Assembly (NCBI GenBank): GCA_022605405.1
Contig: JABYQQ010000005.1
Span: 2,931,971 to 2,995,970 of the forward strand
From: Earliella scabrosa
Lineage: Eukaryota; Basidiomycota; Agaricomycetes; Polyporales; Polyporaceae
Direction: 5' to 3'
Length of the DNA stretch: 64,000 bases
This document shows, one piece after another, positions 12,085 to 24,085 of this stretch. A program made the translations under genes and the position numbers. The notes beneath the pieces are model-generated. The model saw only the letters and a program-made list of their open reading frames with translations, searched no databases and was not told the DNA's origin. Every line of letters begins with the position of its first letter. The first letter of the stretch is position 1.

Positions 12085-13257
12085 TCACCGGCCCTGCACG
12101 GCGAGCTCGCGGAAGGCTTGGCGGACATGACGGATGAAGGCGTAGATGTCGCGCGACGCGTTGAGCTGGTCGAGTAGGATGGGGAGGATGGGCAGGTACG
12201 GTGTCGTCGTCGGGACTGTGGACGTCCATACGTGCGGGCGAGCGGTCAGTCAGGTGGGGTGCGAAAGGACGAGAGAGCGGGAGAGAAGGCGGAAGGAGAG
12301 TAGAGAAGCGTGGAGGGAAGGGGTAAGGGAAAGACGAGGACGAGGACGAGAACGAGAACAAAGAGGAGGTCAAGGAGAAGGGAATGGAAGGGAAGGGGGA
12401 GGAGGGAACGCACCCTTGTACGCGCGGCTGGAGACGTCGAGAACGAGGCTGAACTCGCGCGCGAGGTCGTCCGGGTCGAGGTGCGTGAAGCGGACAAGGA
12501 GCTTGTCCCTGTCGATGCCCTCGATCGTGCACTTGAGACGGTCCTCGCATGCGGAGAGCTCGGGCTGTGTGCGGGAGGCGTGGGTGGAGAGGATGGACTC
12601 CTCGCGCTTGCGTTCTGGGGGCGGGGCCGTCAGTGGGTCGGGTTAGGGAGGGGGGAGGGAGAGGGGGAGTCTTGCGAGACACAGGCGATAGAGCACGCTG
12701 CACGCCTTGCCTAGTGCGTGGTCCGCAAGCCACTCGAGACTCTCTTGCAGCGACGAGCGAGCGGGGGACGTACCTCGCATGAGGTTCGCGACGTTCCTCC
12801 GGTGCAATTCGATCTCGGCGTCGAGCGACGCGCATTTCTCCTTGATGGACGCGAGCTGCCGGCGGAAGGCAGCAACACTGGCCTCGCTCTCCTTCTTCTC
12901 CTCTGCTTCCTTGTCGAGCACTGCAGGGAGGTACGTGCGCACGGTCAGCAAAAACGGGACAAGCGAACGAGTGGCGGGGGGAGGCGCACCGGCGACGAGC
13001 TCGATCTCCCTGAGCTTGCACTGGTTCGTCTCGGTCTCGATGGCCTGGGTGCGCTCGGCAATCTTCTTCTTCTCGCTCGCAAAGTGGTTCTTGCGGTTCG
13101 TGATTTCGGAGACGGCGCGCTGGGTGTAGTTTGAGACGGCGGCGAGGAAGTTGCGGGTGGAGGCGTCGTAGGCGTCGAGGCGGAGGTCGATCTGCGGGTT
13201 TTGCTGGGCGAGGACGGCAGGCAGGTCAAGCTTGGGCACGCGGAGGACGTGGGCCAT
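12085..13257 (-). CDS. SPC25: Kinetochore protein Spc25 (Ndc80 complex)
   Basis: Starts MAHVLRVPKLDLPAVL. The first exons encode an N-terminal helix and a coiled coil: SNYTQRAVSEITNRKNHF, then KEAEEKKESEASVAAFRRQ and LDAEIELHRRNVANLMR. The C-terminal globular domain reads LLVRFTHLDPDDLAREFSL, then VPTTTPYLPILPILLDQLN and YAFIRHVRQAFRELAVQGR before the stop at 12085. Coiled coil plus the FTHLDPxDxxREFSF-type RWD-like domain is the Spc25 signature. With Spc24 it tethers the Ndc80 complex to the inner kinetochore, coupling chromosomes to microtubules. The introns near 12210-12410, 12617-12770 and 12920-12990 are longer than most in this window and purine-rich on the plus strand. Confidence 0.85.
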
Positions 13258-13523
13258 AATGTTTGTCGTTCAGCCGCTTGATTTCAAGTTTAGCTCTAGG
13301 ATGGATGAGGGAGCGGCGGTAGGAGAGGAGAGGTCAAGGCGTAGGATCGCGTCGCGTCCGCGCGACGCGGTTGACATCATCAGGAGTGCACGTGGGATTG
13401 CACACATGTGGGAAGAGGTTACGTAACTGAATTTTTATCCGACAAAAGGTTGAGATCGATCTGTACGTCTGCTTCTCGTGCCTCCTCACACCCAGACTTC
13501 TCAGTTCTCTCCCGACATACCAC

Positions 13524-16054
13524 ATGACAATGGCCGCGCAAAACGAGGCTACGAACCATCCCGCCAATCCGCCCGATTCCGAACGCGCCTCTGTCGAAAT
13601 TCTCGACGAAGACGAGCTCAAGCTGGTGATTACCTGCCGAGGAGACACGAGGGAATAACTGTGCAGGACTGGGTCATGCTGAGACTTACCTCCGGTAACG
13701 TCATCTTCTAGTTGTGGACTGGTGTGGCTACGGGTATCCTTGGCTGGAAATCCCTCGCTCGCGGTTTGCTGGTGGGTCGGGGATGACTATCGGCACCAGA
13801 GCGGCGGATGAACAGACATGGGTTGAGATTACACCGTTCGAACCTGATCAGCGCTCAGACCTGCGTAGGGAAGCCCCCAGTGTCGCTTTTATTAGCCCCC
13901 ATAAACCAAGGGGGCTCCAGCAGAAGTACTGACCTTATCTTTGCTTTCATACTTCGTAGCGCAAACTGGGTTACAAGCAGGTAAGGCACATCGCTCTCAT
14001 AGCTCCAGCCTTGTGCACACCTAGCTAACAATCGGACCAGCAATTGCATAGAAGTTGGCATTTCTTAGAAAGCTTTGCAGCCGCATTCGTAGCCATGAAT
14101 TTCATCGGCGGTGTTCGGTAGATGATACCGAATTGTTCCATTCAGGGTTAACGTTCTAACGCGCATCTTCCTAGCGCCGGATTCTTCCTTGGACTACTCG
14201 CTGGTGGCCCGGCAGCTATATGGTTAGCACAACTTATGTTTGCGAGGCACGTCTACATACTGACCCGCTACATAGGTCATCGTACATCATCTCGATGATC
14301 TTCATGTTCATCACGGCAGCGGTCATGGCCGAGATTTGCTCTGCTCTCCCGTTGAGCGGTTCCATCTACATCTGGTCCGCCGAAAGCGCGGGGCCAAAGT
14401 ATGCCAGATTTTTCGGCTTCGTCGTCGCCTGGTGGTCATGCACCGCATGGATGACGTTCGCTGCTGGCAACTGTCAGGTACGCGCCTTTATCGACATCTT
14501 GTACTTCACGAGTCTGATCATATATAGACAACCGCGAACTACATCGTTTCGCAATTAGCGGTCTGGGAAGTCGACTTTCCTGGTGGTATCGGCAACCACA
14601 ACGTCAAATGGCGCGCGCTCATTTGGGCCGTGTCTGAAGGCATCTTTCTTCTGGCCATTGCTATCAACTACCTACCGCCGAAGGTTTATGGCTTTGTGTT
14701 CCGTTTTGCCATGTTCCTCTACGCCGTCGATTTCTTGCTCTGTGTCATCTGGCTTCCGATCGGCGTCTCCAAAACATACGGATTCCGTTCTGCCAAAGAC
14801 GTGTTTACCATGACTTGTGAGTCTTTTGCATCGCCATCAACCTTCCTACCCGTACTGAGAAGAATTTAGACAACGGCACGGGCGCGCCCCCTGCGTGGAA
14901 CTGGATACTGTCCTTGTGAGTTGATTGCCATATTCATGACATGTCAATTCTCATGTCCTGCAGCTTGTTCACTGCCGGTTCCATGATCGGCTTTGACGCT
15001 TCGGGTCATATTGCCGAAGAAACGAAGAACGCCAGGTAGGCATCAACCGCATTCCTGCGTGATATGCTCTGAGTCCGTCTTCAGTGTTGTTGCAGGCCGC
15101 GCAATCATATCTAGCGTTGTGGCCACGGGCGTGTTGAGCTTCGTGACAGTCATTCTCTTCCTCTTCTGCACCCCCGACCTCGACACATTATTCTCTCTGG
15201 AAGCGCCTCAGCCGTTCGTTCAAATTTACGCGCTCGCGCTTGGGAAAGAAGGCAGTATCGTCATGACTGTCATCGCTTCTCTCGGCTTGCTCCTCGTAAG
15301 TTTGGTCGTGTTGAGGATGCGCTATGCATGCTGATGTAACGTTGCTCCAACAGAGTACTAGTGTTGCGATCGTCGCCGCCTCTCGACTTGTGTTCGCGGT
15401 CGCTCGTGACGGTGTCCTTCCGTTGTCGTCGTGGATTGGCCAGGTCGACGCCGCTAAGCAGCCTCGCAATGCTGTCACCGTGATGTTTGTGTTCGGCGCG
15501 GCGTTGTTGTGCACCATTCTGCCTAGTCAAGTCGCATTCACCTCCCTCGTATCTGCGGGCGGCATTCCGACCACTGCTGCCTACGGGTTGATCGCCTTGC
15601 TCCGGCTTACCATGACGCCGGATGAATTCAAAGGGTCTCATTTCTACCTCGGTCGCTGGCGGAAGCCCTTCTATATCGCAACGGTCCTGTTCAATGGTCT
15701 GGTCTTTTCGGTACGTTCCCTTGTAAGTTCTCCAATGCAGCCCACTGATTCAAAACTTGTAGGTTCAAGTCTCGCCGTTCGTCTACCCTACTACTGCCGA
15801 AACGTTCAACTTCGTGAGATCCCACCTGCCGTCGTACATGTCGAGTTGCCCTCATCTTATTACTGTTGTAGGCTTGTGTCATCCTCGGAACCGTTACGAT
15901 CTTCGGTATCCTCAGCTGGTACTTTATCCCAGAGGATCAATGGCTTCGCCGCGAGCAAGTCATTCAGCAACTGCAGGCCGCCAATGAGCCCATCAACGGC
16001 GCGGACTCATACGACTCTGCCTCTGTTATCAAGCCTCAGGCGTCGACCTCCTAA
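13524..16054 (+). CDS. APC-superfamily transporter, probable thiamine transporter (Thi9-like)
   Basis: Exon 1 (13524-13625) starts MTMAAQNEATNHPA and is in phase 0 with a tiny exon RKLGYKQ (13960-13980) and with QLHRSWHFLESFAAAFVAMNF. Helices of an amino-acid/GABA-permease-like carrier follow: SSYIISMIFMFITAAVMAEI, SGSIYIWSAESAGPKYARFF, GSMIGFDASGHIAEETKNA, TSVAIVAASRLVFAVARDG, and a short Asp/Glu-containing C-terminal tail. The family (Uga4/Hnm1/Thi9) moves amino acids, choline or thiamine into the cell by proton symport. The 334-nt first intron carries a TPP riboswitch, so regulation by thiamine pyrophosphate, and hence thiamine or a precursor as substrate, is the best inference; fission-yeast Thi9 is a thiamine carrier of this superfamily. 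About ten short introns. Confidence 0.85.
13722..13880 (+). promoter_or_regulatory. TPP riboswitch aptamer in the first intron of the transporter
   Basis: The conserved 3' half of the TPP aptamer is plain. TTGAGA (13823-13828) is followed at standard spacing by GAACCTGATC (13840-13849) and GCGTAGGGAA (13863-13872), the pyrimidine- and pyrophosphate-binding segments. A candidate 5' half is GGCT (13726-13729, P1 with AGCC 13872-13875) and CGGGTATCC (13731-13739, P2/P3). The large P3 arm of about 80 nt between the halves is typical of fungal copies. The P5 loop departs from consensus. In fungi these aptamers sit in 5' introns and control splice-site use when TPP binds. Confidence 0.85.
13872..13916 (+). 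promoter_or_regulatory. Putative expression platform: two AGCCCCC copies competing for GGGGGCT
   Basis: AGCCCCC occurs at 13872-13878 (overlapping the 3' strand of aptamer P1) and again at 13894-13900. One GGGGGCT at 13910-13916 can pair perfectly with either. Ligand-stabilised P1 would leave the second copy to pair; without ligand the first copy could be captured. The element lies about 45 nt before the 3' splice site at 13959, where pairing could affect the branch point or acceptor. Mechanism inferred from complementarity only. Confidence 0.5.
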
Positions 16055-16308
16055 GTCCGTGCCGTAGATTCGCCATATGCACCATCATGGGAAGGCGCAA
16101 TCGTTCAAACATATGCCCTATGTACCGTTCTTCTCCTGATTACAGCGTACCTCCTGGATCTGTGTTGCGTATATCCTAGCTGCACACGATAGAGTTTAGA
16201 ATCGCAATACTGTTGGTCATTCAACGTAATGTTCGGACCAGGCGGGCCGGAGACCCTGGTTATGTCAGAAACCCCAAATGGCCCTAACCCTAGATTCGGT
16301 TTCGGTCC

Positions 16309-18438
16309 ATGTTTGCTCGCTCACTGTCAACTCGTCGGCGAGCTGTGGTCAAGGCAGCTTCTGCCACGAGACTTCGTCCCGCACCTTCACCTATTCTATG
16401 CCTAGCTTGTCGCTGTTATGCATCTGCTGTGACTGTCAAGGGCTCTCGGCAACTTAAACCGACGAAATATGGCCAGCCTCTAGCTTCCTCGCACGCTCAC
16501 CTAATCCGCAAAGAAGAGACGACGCCCGGGATACCGCAGAAGGAATATGATAGGCGGCGGAGGGAGCTAATGGAGCGCTTGCCAGATGGCAGCATTGCTG
16601 TATGCGTGGCGGGACAAGTGAAGTACATGAGTGGACGTGAGTTCCCAGCTACATCTGGCCGTCTTTGCTGAATCGACAACTCTCATATCTGCTCGTAGAG
16701 ATATTGTACGTGAACTTTGCGACGCACGTTTTGCAGCAGTCTCGCTGACGGGTGAGTCGCTCAGCTACAAATTCCGGCAGTCGTCCGACTTCTGGTACCT
16801 CACCGGCTTCGACGAGCCAGACGCGGTGGTCATCATCGAGAAGCGGCCATCGTGCCCCCGCGGGTACTACATGCGCATGTTCTCCGCCGGCACGGACACC
16901 GCGAAGGAGAAGTGGGACGGCGCGCGCACGTCACCGGAAGATGTCGTGCGGCACTTTGGTGCGGACGAAGCGGAGCCTATCTCCGCGTTTCCTGCTGCAC
17001 TCAAGAACTTGGCCGCATGCGCGTCGTACGTGTACCTGGATGTTCCGAACCACTCAAAACGCTCGCGTGCCGTGGGTCCAAGGTCTCTGCTGAAGGTGTG
17101 TGCTTCGTCTGAAAGGGTCTGGTCCCAGCACTAACGTCAATGAACGTCTGATAGTGCTTGTCTCCCTCGGAAGGCATGTCGCGCACAGAGTTTGACACCC
17201 TATTGGACTCGCTCAAAAGCTCGAAGCGCAAGCCGCTTGCTCCTGAAGTCGGCCACCTTCGTGCCATCAAGAGCAAATATGAGCAGAAAGTCATGCAGCA
17301 GGGGGCCGATATCAGCGCCCGAGCGCATAACAAGGTATGCCACCGTCTTCTGCGCTGCGTGCTTGTCAAATCATCCGCGCTCTCATCTGGCAGACAATGC
17401 GGTTCACGGAGCCAGGGATGTCAGAACACGTGGTCGCGGCTCATTTCGAGTATCTATGCGCTCGTGAAGGGTCTCAGCGACCTGCATATGTGCCTGTCGT
17501 TGCTTCAGGGTACGTGTATGCTCGTGTGTACTCCCAACGCGTGACCTGAAACGTTCTCCGCAGACCGAACGGACTAATCATACATTATACATCTAATAAT
17601 CAGTTAATCGCCGACGGCGAGATGGTCTTAATCGACGCGGGGTGCGAATACAAGTACGTGGACTCTCCACGTCGTTAGAAACACTCATGGAAATCAATGA
17701 CGCAGCGGTTACGCGTCAGACATCAGTGAGTCCCAATGGTGCTGAGGGGTTGGACCTGTGTCTGAGACATCATGCAGCTCGTACTTTCCCCGCTAATGGC
17801 ACCTTCACTTCTGAGCAAGCGACTCTATATAACGCTGTGTTGACAGTGCAGAAGCGCCTTGTTGCGCTATGCACAGAGGCGTCCGGAATGTCCATCATGC
17901 AGCTTCACTGGGAGTCTTGCACCCTCATGAGGAAGGAACTGGAGCGTATCGGCTTCAACTTCCCCCTCGGTGCTGGGACCCTTGACGTTCTATATCCCCA
18001 CCTTATCGGACATCCTGTAGGCATTGGTGAGTCACGTACTACCACTCTACGCATAGCTCCATACTTATAGTCGTTCGCGCTAGATCTGCACGAGTCGAGC
18101 CAAGTGGACAGAAACGGTCCTATTAAGGAAGGCATGGTCATCACCATCGAGCCAGGTATGTGTGCTCTTCCCAGGAGGAGCTATTTCGTCAACCAATTGA
18201 ACAGGTGTCTACGTGCCCTCTTTCTCCGAGTTCCCCCGCGCATTCCACAACATCGGAATTAGGATAGAGGACGAAGTTATCGTTGGGAAGAAGCATCCAA
18301 TTGTACTAAGCGTCAATGCACCGAAGGAGGTAGTTCTGTTATTTTGTGAGGGTTACATGTTCCAATCTAACTGGGTGTTCACAGATCGCTGACATCGAAG
18401 GCTCATGTCAAGGGTTGCTAGGACTGACGCCCCTTTAG
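16309..18438 (+). CDS. ICP55: Mitochondrial Xaa-Pro aminopeptidase (Icp55/XPNPEP3-like, M24B)
   Basis: Starts [18 protein letters not shown], an Arg/Ser/Ala-rich likely mitochondrial presequence. Next is the aminopeptidase-P N-terminal domain: [53 protein letters not shown]. The C-terminal pita-bread M24 domain carries all five metal ligands: Asp in VLIDAGCEY, Asp in GYASDITRTFP, His in LIGHPVGI, Glu in ITIEPGVYV and Glu in GIRIEDEV. Yeast Icp55 removes one residue from imported proteins after MPP cleavage, stabilising them. Introns are short; the exon joining EY to GYASDI is in phase. Ends LLGLTPL at 18438. Nearest paralog alternative: cytosolic-type Xaa-Pro aminopeptidase, less likely given the presequence. 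Confidence 0.88.
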
Positions 18439-19569
18439 TAGATTACCTTACCGATGTCATATACTTGCTAACGCAACCTTTGGTCTCCTCTCGACTCCTC
18501 TACTCGTGGTTCTGAAGCAGTCGTACCCGACGTCGCTGGCATTTACCTGAAGCTAGAGCTCGGGCTGTTTATCCCTCCTTTGGCCTCAACAAGAGGTATC
18601 ATGGCGGCGGCGGCCACTCCATAGCTGCTGTCCCAGTGAGGTGAGTTCGGTGGCTACGATGACGCGGATGTCAAACAGTGCACATGTGGCGGGTTGTAAC
18701 GATGCGCTGCGTGGCGCTTAGGACTGCCTCTGGTACTAGTGACGCCTTCTCTTCTCGAGTATGAAGACCTGTTCACCATCCACTGCCATTGATATTGTCT
18801 GGCGGCCGCCCGCATCAGATCGCCGATTGAAATTGCGTGTCCCCAGCGCGCATATCGGACGCAATCTGTCCTGAACCGTAACAGATGAACGGGTGTAATC
18901 TTTCTGCCGGCGGCGGGCGCGGAGCAACCGCTGTCCCAAATGCAATGATTAGACTTGTGACCTGCTCTCCGAAAATGGCGGAGAGCGCACACCTCTCGAC
19001 CCATGAATAAGTATCCTAGGTCAGCTTCACAACATGCGAAGGACGCAAAACAAACAAACTCACGAGGTCTTCCGATTATAGTTTTCATCGAGCGCTCGTC
19101 GGCCATGCGCAATGGCCCGGCACAAGTGGTCAGCTCTCAGACTCTCTCATCCATTCATAGCCCAACGGATTTCCATTCATCTACCGTCTTCCGGCTCCGT
19201 GGTGGGCTGCGCCACGCCGGCGGTAGCTGTGGGTGACCGTGTCAACGCACTCATCTCCTTGTCATGGCACGGCGTCAACGGACGCCGTATTTTGTTTAGG
19301 GTCCGGAACTTTGATCTCCACTACATGTCGTGCGCCACCTTCTCACCGTTCTTCGCGTGCTTGCGATCTAGAATGTGGTGTGTGCCCATTAATAATATTG
19401 GGGCTTTGTTCCCCGCGACCGGACGTCGAAAAGGTCGCTGTCTCCGCAACGACAGCTATATGAAGGTTCCTCCTACTTGGGTTACCCCTTTTTAGTCCTT
19501 CTTCCCCCACTCGACTATCACTCACTTCGCTGCAGGATCGCCTTACTGACGTCGCGCGATTGCTTCACT
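18439..19569. other. Intergenic region of 1.1 kb
   Basis: No gene recognised on either strand; the open frames present are short and lack domains. It includes the promoter of the DUF6534 gene. Confidence 0.4.
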
Positions 19570-21571
19570 ATGAAGAACCCGGCCGAAGATTTCTTTGGAG
19601 GGTTGCTGGTGGAGATCTTCCTCGCGTGCATGTACGTCTTCGTCCCTCCTGAATGTCATCCTCTCCTTGACTGCTCCCCCTTCAGCCTGTACGGCATGAC
19701 TGTGCTTCAGACTTTCATCTACTTCCAGAGGTATAGGAATGACCTCCCGTTAGTGAAGACTCTGGTACGTTCCCCCATGATTCGGTCCTGCAAGCCAACC
19801 CTCACCTCAACATGGTCATCATAGGTCGCCTTTATATGGTGGGTGTAGAGGATTGCCCTGCCCCCAAACATCCTCTCATACATCGAATAGCGTGCTGGAG
19901 ACTGCGCACACCGCGTTCTGTATTCAATTCATCTATGAGTACCTCATCAGGCACTTCGCAGACTTCCAGTTCATGGCCGGGATCAACTGGTACGTCTCCT
20001 GCCGCGCGTCTAGAACAATGCCCTCAACGATCCGAGAATTTGTAGGGGCGTGGGTGTACGTGTTTTTGCACGGGTTGAGGAGTCTTTCACCCGTGCTGAT
20101 GTGACTTGTTCCACAGGTCACAGTGCTGACAGAGGCATGCTCTCGTCTCTCCTCCATGTCGCGCATGTTACTGAACGCTACATCAGGTCGTGTTGGCCGT
20201 ATTTGTACAAGCGTAAGTGTCGACGCCCTGTCCTGGGGAGGCCCCATACTAAATGTATGCTGTAGCTTCTATGTGCGGCGCGTATGGATCAGTAAGCTCC
20301 CATTTTCTTGCTTTCTACATGTCCCACCTGAGCTGAATACCTGTGTCTTAGTGAGCGACAAGTCTATATGGCTCGCTCTGTCGATCGTGCGTCTAGCTCT
20401 TCTTGCTTTCTGTCGTCAGGGGCTGACTCTGTCTAGAGCTTGATCCTGGCAGCCAAGCTGGGTATGTCGCAAGATGTTCGGATGGGTGCAAGGTGCACTT
20501 CTTTGACGTCCCCTTCTATGATTCAGGCTTTGGCATCGCGTCGGCAGTCCTTAGGTCCGTTCCCTGTCGACTGTGGCCTACTACCATACCACTGACGTAT
20601 CGATCACAGCTACAAGTTCCCCTTCTGGATTCCGTACCGGGACCAGACCACCTCTCTGGTACACCGCCATATCCTGGCACGTCGCGTCTATTGCTTACAT
20701 GTGCCACTACCAGGTAACGGTCAGCGGCGGGCTAGGAGCCGCGGCCCTCGCCGACATAACCGTGGCGCTCGCGCTCACATACTATCTGCTCAAGGGCCGT
20801 AACAAGTGGCACAAGTGGGTACTATGCTTGGACACACTCGATGGGCTGGCCGCGCTGACAGAACGCCGTGCAGGGAGTCGAACAGCAGGATCAACAAGAT
20901 CATCGTATATGCTGTCAACACTGGTGCGATCACTGGGTACGTGGTTCATTTGGTGGTGGTGCGGTGGTTCCCTTCCAACGTGGTAACGCAGCGCGGCCTC
21001 GGTGATCGCGGTCATCCTGTATGCGACCATGCCAAGTAGCCTGGTGTTCCTCGGACTAGTGGAGATACAGGGCAAACGTAAGTCCCGCGTCAGCCCCCCT
21101 CTCTCGCACCTATTGTTGACCGCAGCCCTTTGTAGTGTACGCGAACTCGTTGCTCGGCAGGTGCGTTGACGAGCCGCCTTTGAAGACTTCTCAGAAGTTC
21201 GTGCGACGTCCGCTGACCTTGCGTCTGTCAGCCTGAACGCACGAGCGGCCATACAGCGATCGGGCACTAACCCAGCGCAGTACCCGTCGCTAGAGTCGTA
21301 CAGCAATCACTTCCCTTCCAATGGCCCTCCAGTGGTGCGTGCCAATTCTCTTCACCGCGCCCCAAGCCTTTTCTCTGAAGCGTGTCCGGGTCCTCAGCCA
21401 AAAGTCGAAGTGTACCGCCATACGGTCGTGACAAAAGACATGAGCATGCACGATCCGACAGAGAACGTGAGCATGAGTACAACGCCTGGGTGTGGCGCCG
21501 TGTGCTGACGGCGCTCTGCGCACTCACAGGAATTCCCGTTGAAGAGACTCAAGGGCGGAGAGCTCGTGTAA
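19570..21571 (+). CDS. DUF6534-type seven-helix membrane protein
   Basis: Starts MKNPAEDFFGGLLVEIFLAC. Across short introns it continues LYGMTVLQTFIYFQRYRND, WVLETAHTAFCIQFIYEYL, FYVRRVWI, LSDKSIWLALSI and GFGIASAVL. The DUF6534 domain follows: GLGAAALADITVALALTYYLL, then SRINKIIVYAVNTGAITG, a helix with SSLVFLGLVEIQGK, LYANSLLGSLNAR and a hydrophilic tail ending LKRLKGGELV. The first join (ACI to LYGM) is in phase. The family is expanded in Agaricomycetes; function unknown, receptor-like topology. It is not closely related to the DUF6533 gene at 6-8 kb beyond general architecture. Confidence 0.8.
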
Positions 21572-21884
21572 CGTTCCCGATTTTGACCGATACATCATCC
21601 TCCTATGTTGCGCCCGTTGTTGGGAAAGGCCGCCCCGCAACTGTCATTGTACTTATACGAGGGGCATAATAGTAGGCACATGGCTCCTACCTACGACACT
21701 GCTGCCGCGATGGCACCGAGTCCGTGTCCTATGGGTCTACGAGGTAAGCATTAGCTACGCGCGTGCGTATGTGTCTAGATGTAAGCAGCGCGATAACGAG
21801 GGGATGTCCGTGCGGCGACAGATCAGCGGGCGGGCCGCGGGCGAGTCCGAATGATGATACATGTACAAGCGTCCGTCCGTCCGA
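21572..21884. other. Short convergent intergenic region
   Basis: About 310 bases between the 3' ends of the DUF6534 gene and the HET-domain gene. Nothing recognised. Confidence 0.4.
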
Positions 21885-24085
21885 TCAGACGAGAATAATG
21901 TCCTGCGTCTGTTCCCCCACCATCCAGATGAGCCCTACCAGCGCGTCCTCGGGCGAGTGGAAGTACCCCACGCGGCGGTACCGCCCGGGCTCGTCCGCGC
22001 GGGTGACGATGAGCCCCGCGGCGTACTGCGCGGTCGTGTTCCACAGCACGGGGACCGCCCAGATGTCCTGCACGTCCTCCTTGCAATCGGGGTACGCACT
22101 CCCGATGTGGACGGGCTCTGTCGGTGAGTCCGATGTGGACGGCGTCGACGTCAGGACGTAGATGTCAGGCGTCGAGGAGTCGGGGTTCCAGACGGCCTCG
22201 ACCATGGCGGCGCGGAGGTGGAGCGTGCCTGAGGACACGGCGCCGAAAGGAACGGCTGGGGTGGCCTCCACCACCTCGCAGCCAACGATCTCGCAGGTTT
22301 CCGTCTCTTCAGAATTGGGATCTAACCTATCATCCACGGAGGAGGCGAGGACACGGCCGTCGATCGACGCCCAGGACCAGGACGGCGCTCGGTACGCCTG
22401 GGGCCGGGGATGACGCCTGTCGAGCTTCTTGTACCAGAGGAGATCTTCGACGAGGGTACTACGCCAGAGTCCTGCGAGGTACTCTGACTTCCAGAACCGG
22501 TGGAAAAGCTCAGCGATGGCAGCGAACGCGACGAGCTTGTCCCCGGGCACGGATATGCTGCGCTGGCTGTACTCTCCGACTGCTTCGGCCCACGAATACC
22601 GGAGCGTCTTCATGTCGTTAGCAGAGAGCGAGGGGGGCATGTCTGCGTCGGCACGGAAGAGGAGGTCTGGCAGGCGCTGCCCAACGATCGCTCCACACAC
22701 CGCGTTGCCCACATTGACGGTCGCCGTTCGGCACTGGTACTGCAGCGTATGCGAGGCGTACACGAGGGCGCGTGGAGAGAGCAGCCGTTCCTCGAAGCAC
22801 CATCCGCGTTGGATGATTGGCTCTGCGGATCCGTCATACTGGCGCCAGACGGGAGACAGCGACATCGTACCCAACTGGCCGTCAGGACAGCGGAAAGGAA
22901 GGAGCGTGTCGGCGGGGGCGGGTGGAGGACGATCGTGGAGGAAGCCCTCGCTGGCGTCTTGTGCGCTCGCCGCAACGATGGTGAAGTAGGCGTCACGGAA
23001 GATCGCTCCCATGTGCGCAATCTCGCGAGCCCTGTCTTCCTCCGAATCTTGCAGGATGCACAGCGAATCGACCCAAAGGTAGCGCACGCCATACGCGTGT
23101 GCGGTCTCGATCGCGTCTCGGATTGTCCGCGGTAGCTGGGCTGTGTCGATGCCGGCAAGATGTGCGCTTAGGTTATCTGTAGTTGTCGTGAGCGACTGGG
23201 TCTTGCCCCTGACGTAGCTGAGAGCGAGGTAGGGCGCCTTGTCACCCTCGCCGATGTGAAGTTTCGGCTTCTTGGGGTCCAAGCAGTCAATCACCCGAGT
23301 GGGAAGGTTCGCGCTGTGAGGGGGAGGACAGCGTTGGTGGTTGCGGATGCAGTCCATGATGCAGTTGTTGGCCATGGAACATGCGGAAGGCGAGTTGAGC
23401 TGCAATAATCGGGTTTTGGCCACAATGACCCCGGCAGCTGCATCGTCTAGGTTGTGCGACGCGTCATGAGCGACCATGCTCTCGAACATGGAGGAGAAGA
23501 CGCACCAGGATCAGTTGAGACGTAGTAGGTTGAATGTGGCGTGTCTCCGAGTAGAAGCCTCAACGTCTGCACGCCTTTGGGCGTGGCGACGTTGTCTCCA
23601 GCGCTCAGGCGGAAACCCACAGAGATCTGTATGGTCTCTTGGGGCATGCCTTCGTTCCACGCCGCAAGAAGGAGCTTGCACCAGTGGCATCCCTCGTCAG
23701 ACGACGTCCGAATTTGCGTCCACGTGGTGGTGTAGGAGAAACCTGTATATGACAGCTGCGCAGACCACGCCTCTTGGAAGGGACCGGGTGCGAATAGACC
23801 TTTGTCCCAGCAGAAGCCACAGACGAGCGATCTTGAAGACCTATCTTCGAGTTGGCGACTGCCGCGCACCGAGCGAAAGGAGCAGAACACTCACGAGCTC
23901 TCCAGCCCAGCGTGATGCTCTTCTGACTTCTTCGGTTCTCCAAGTGGTGGCAGCTCCGTCGTCGACGAGTGGGCCTTCGACTCGGTGGTGTTTACTACAG
24001 CGCCGGGGGCGGCTTCTTTACCCCTTCTGAAGAGACCGCGTACATACCGACGGACGGGGAGGTTGAGGGGAGGAAAACAAGGCAT
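21885..24085 (-). CDS. HET-domain (heterokaryon incompatibility) protein
   Basis: Starts MPCFPPLNLPVRRYVRGLF at 24085. A small intron near 23860-23896 joins in phase to SRQLEDRSSRSLVCGFCWD. A second intron (about 23425-23477) leads into the long last exon. The HET domain is clear: KAPYLALSYVRG, LPRTIRDAIETAHAYGVRYL, WVDSLCILQDSEEDR, EIAHMGAIFRDAYFTIVAAS, then RGWCFEERLLSPRALVY further on. The C-terminal third (APSWSWASIDGR and beyond) is a beta-rich region typical of the family. HET proteins trigger regulated cell death after non-self fusion; many paralogs have unknown partners. The usual SYVWG core reads SYVRG here. Ends QTQDIILV at 21885. Confidence 0.88.
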
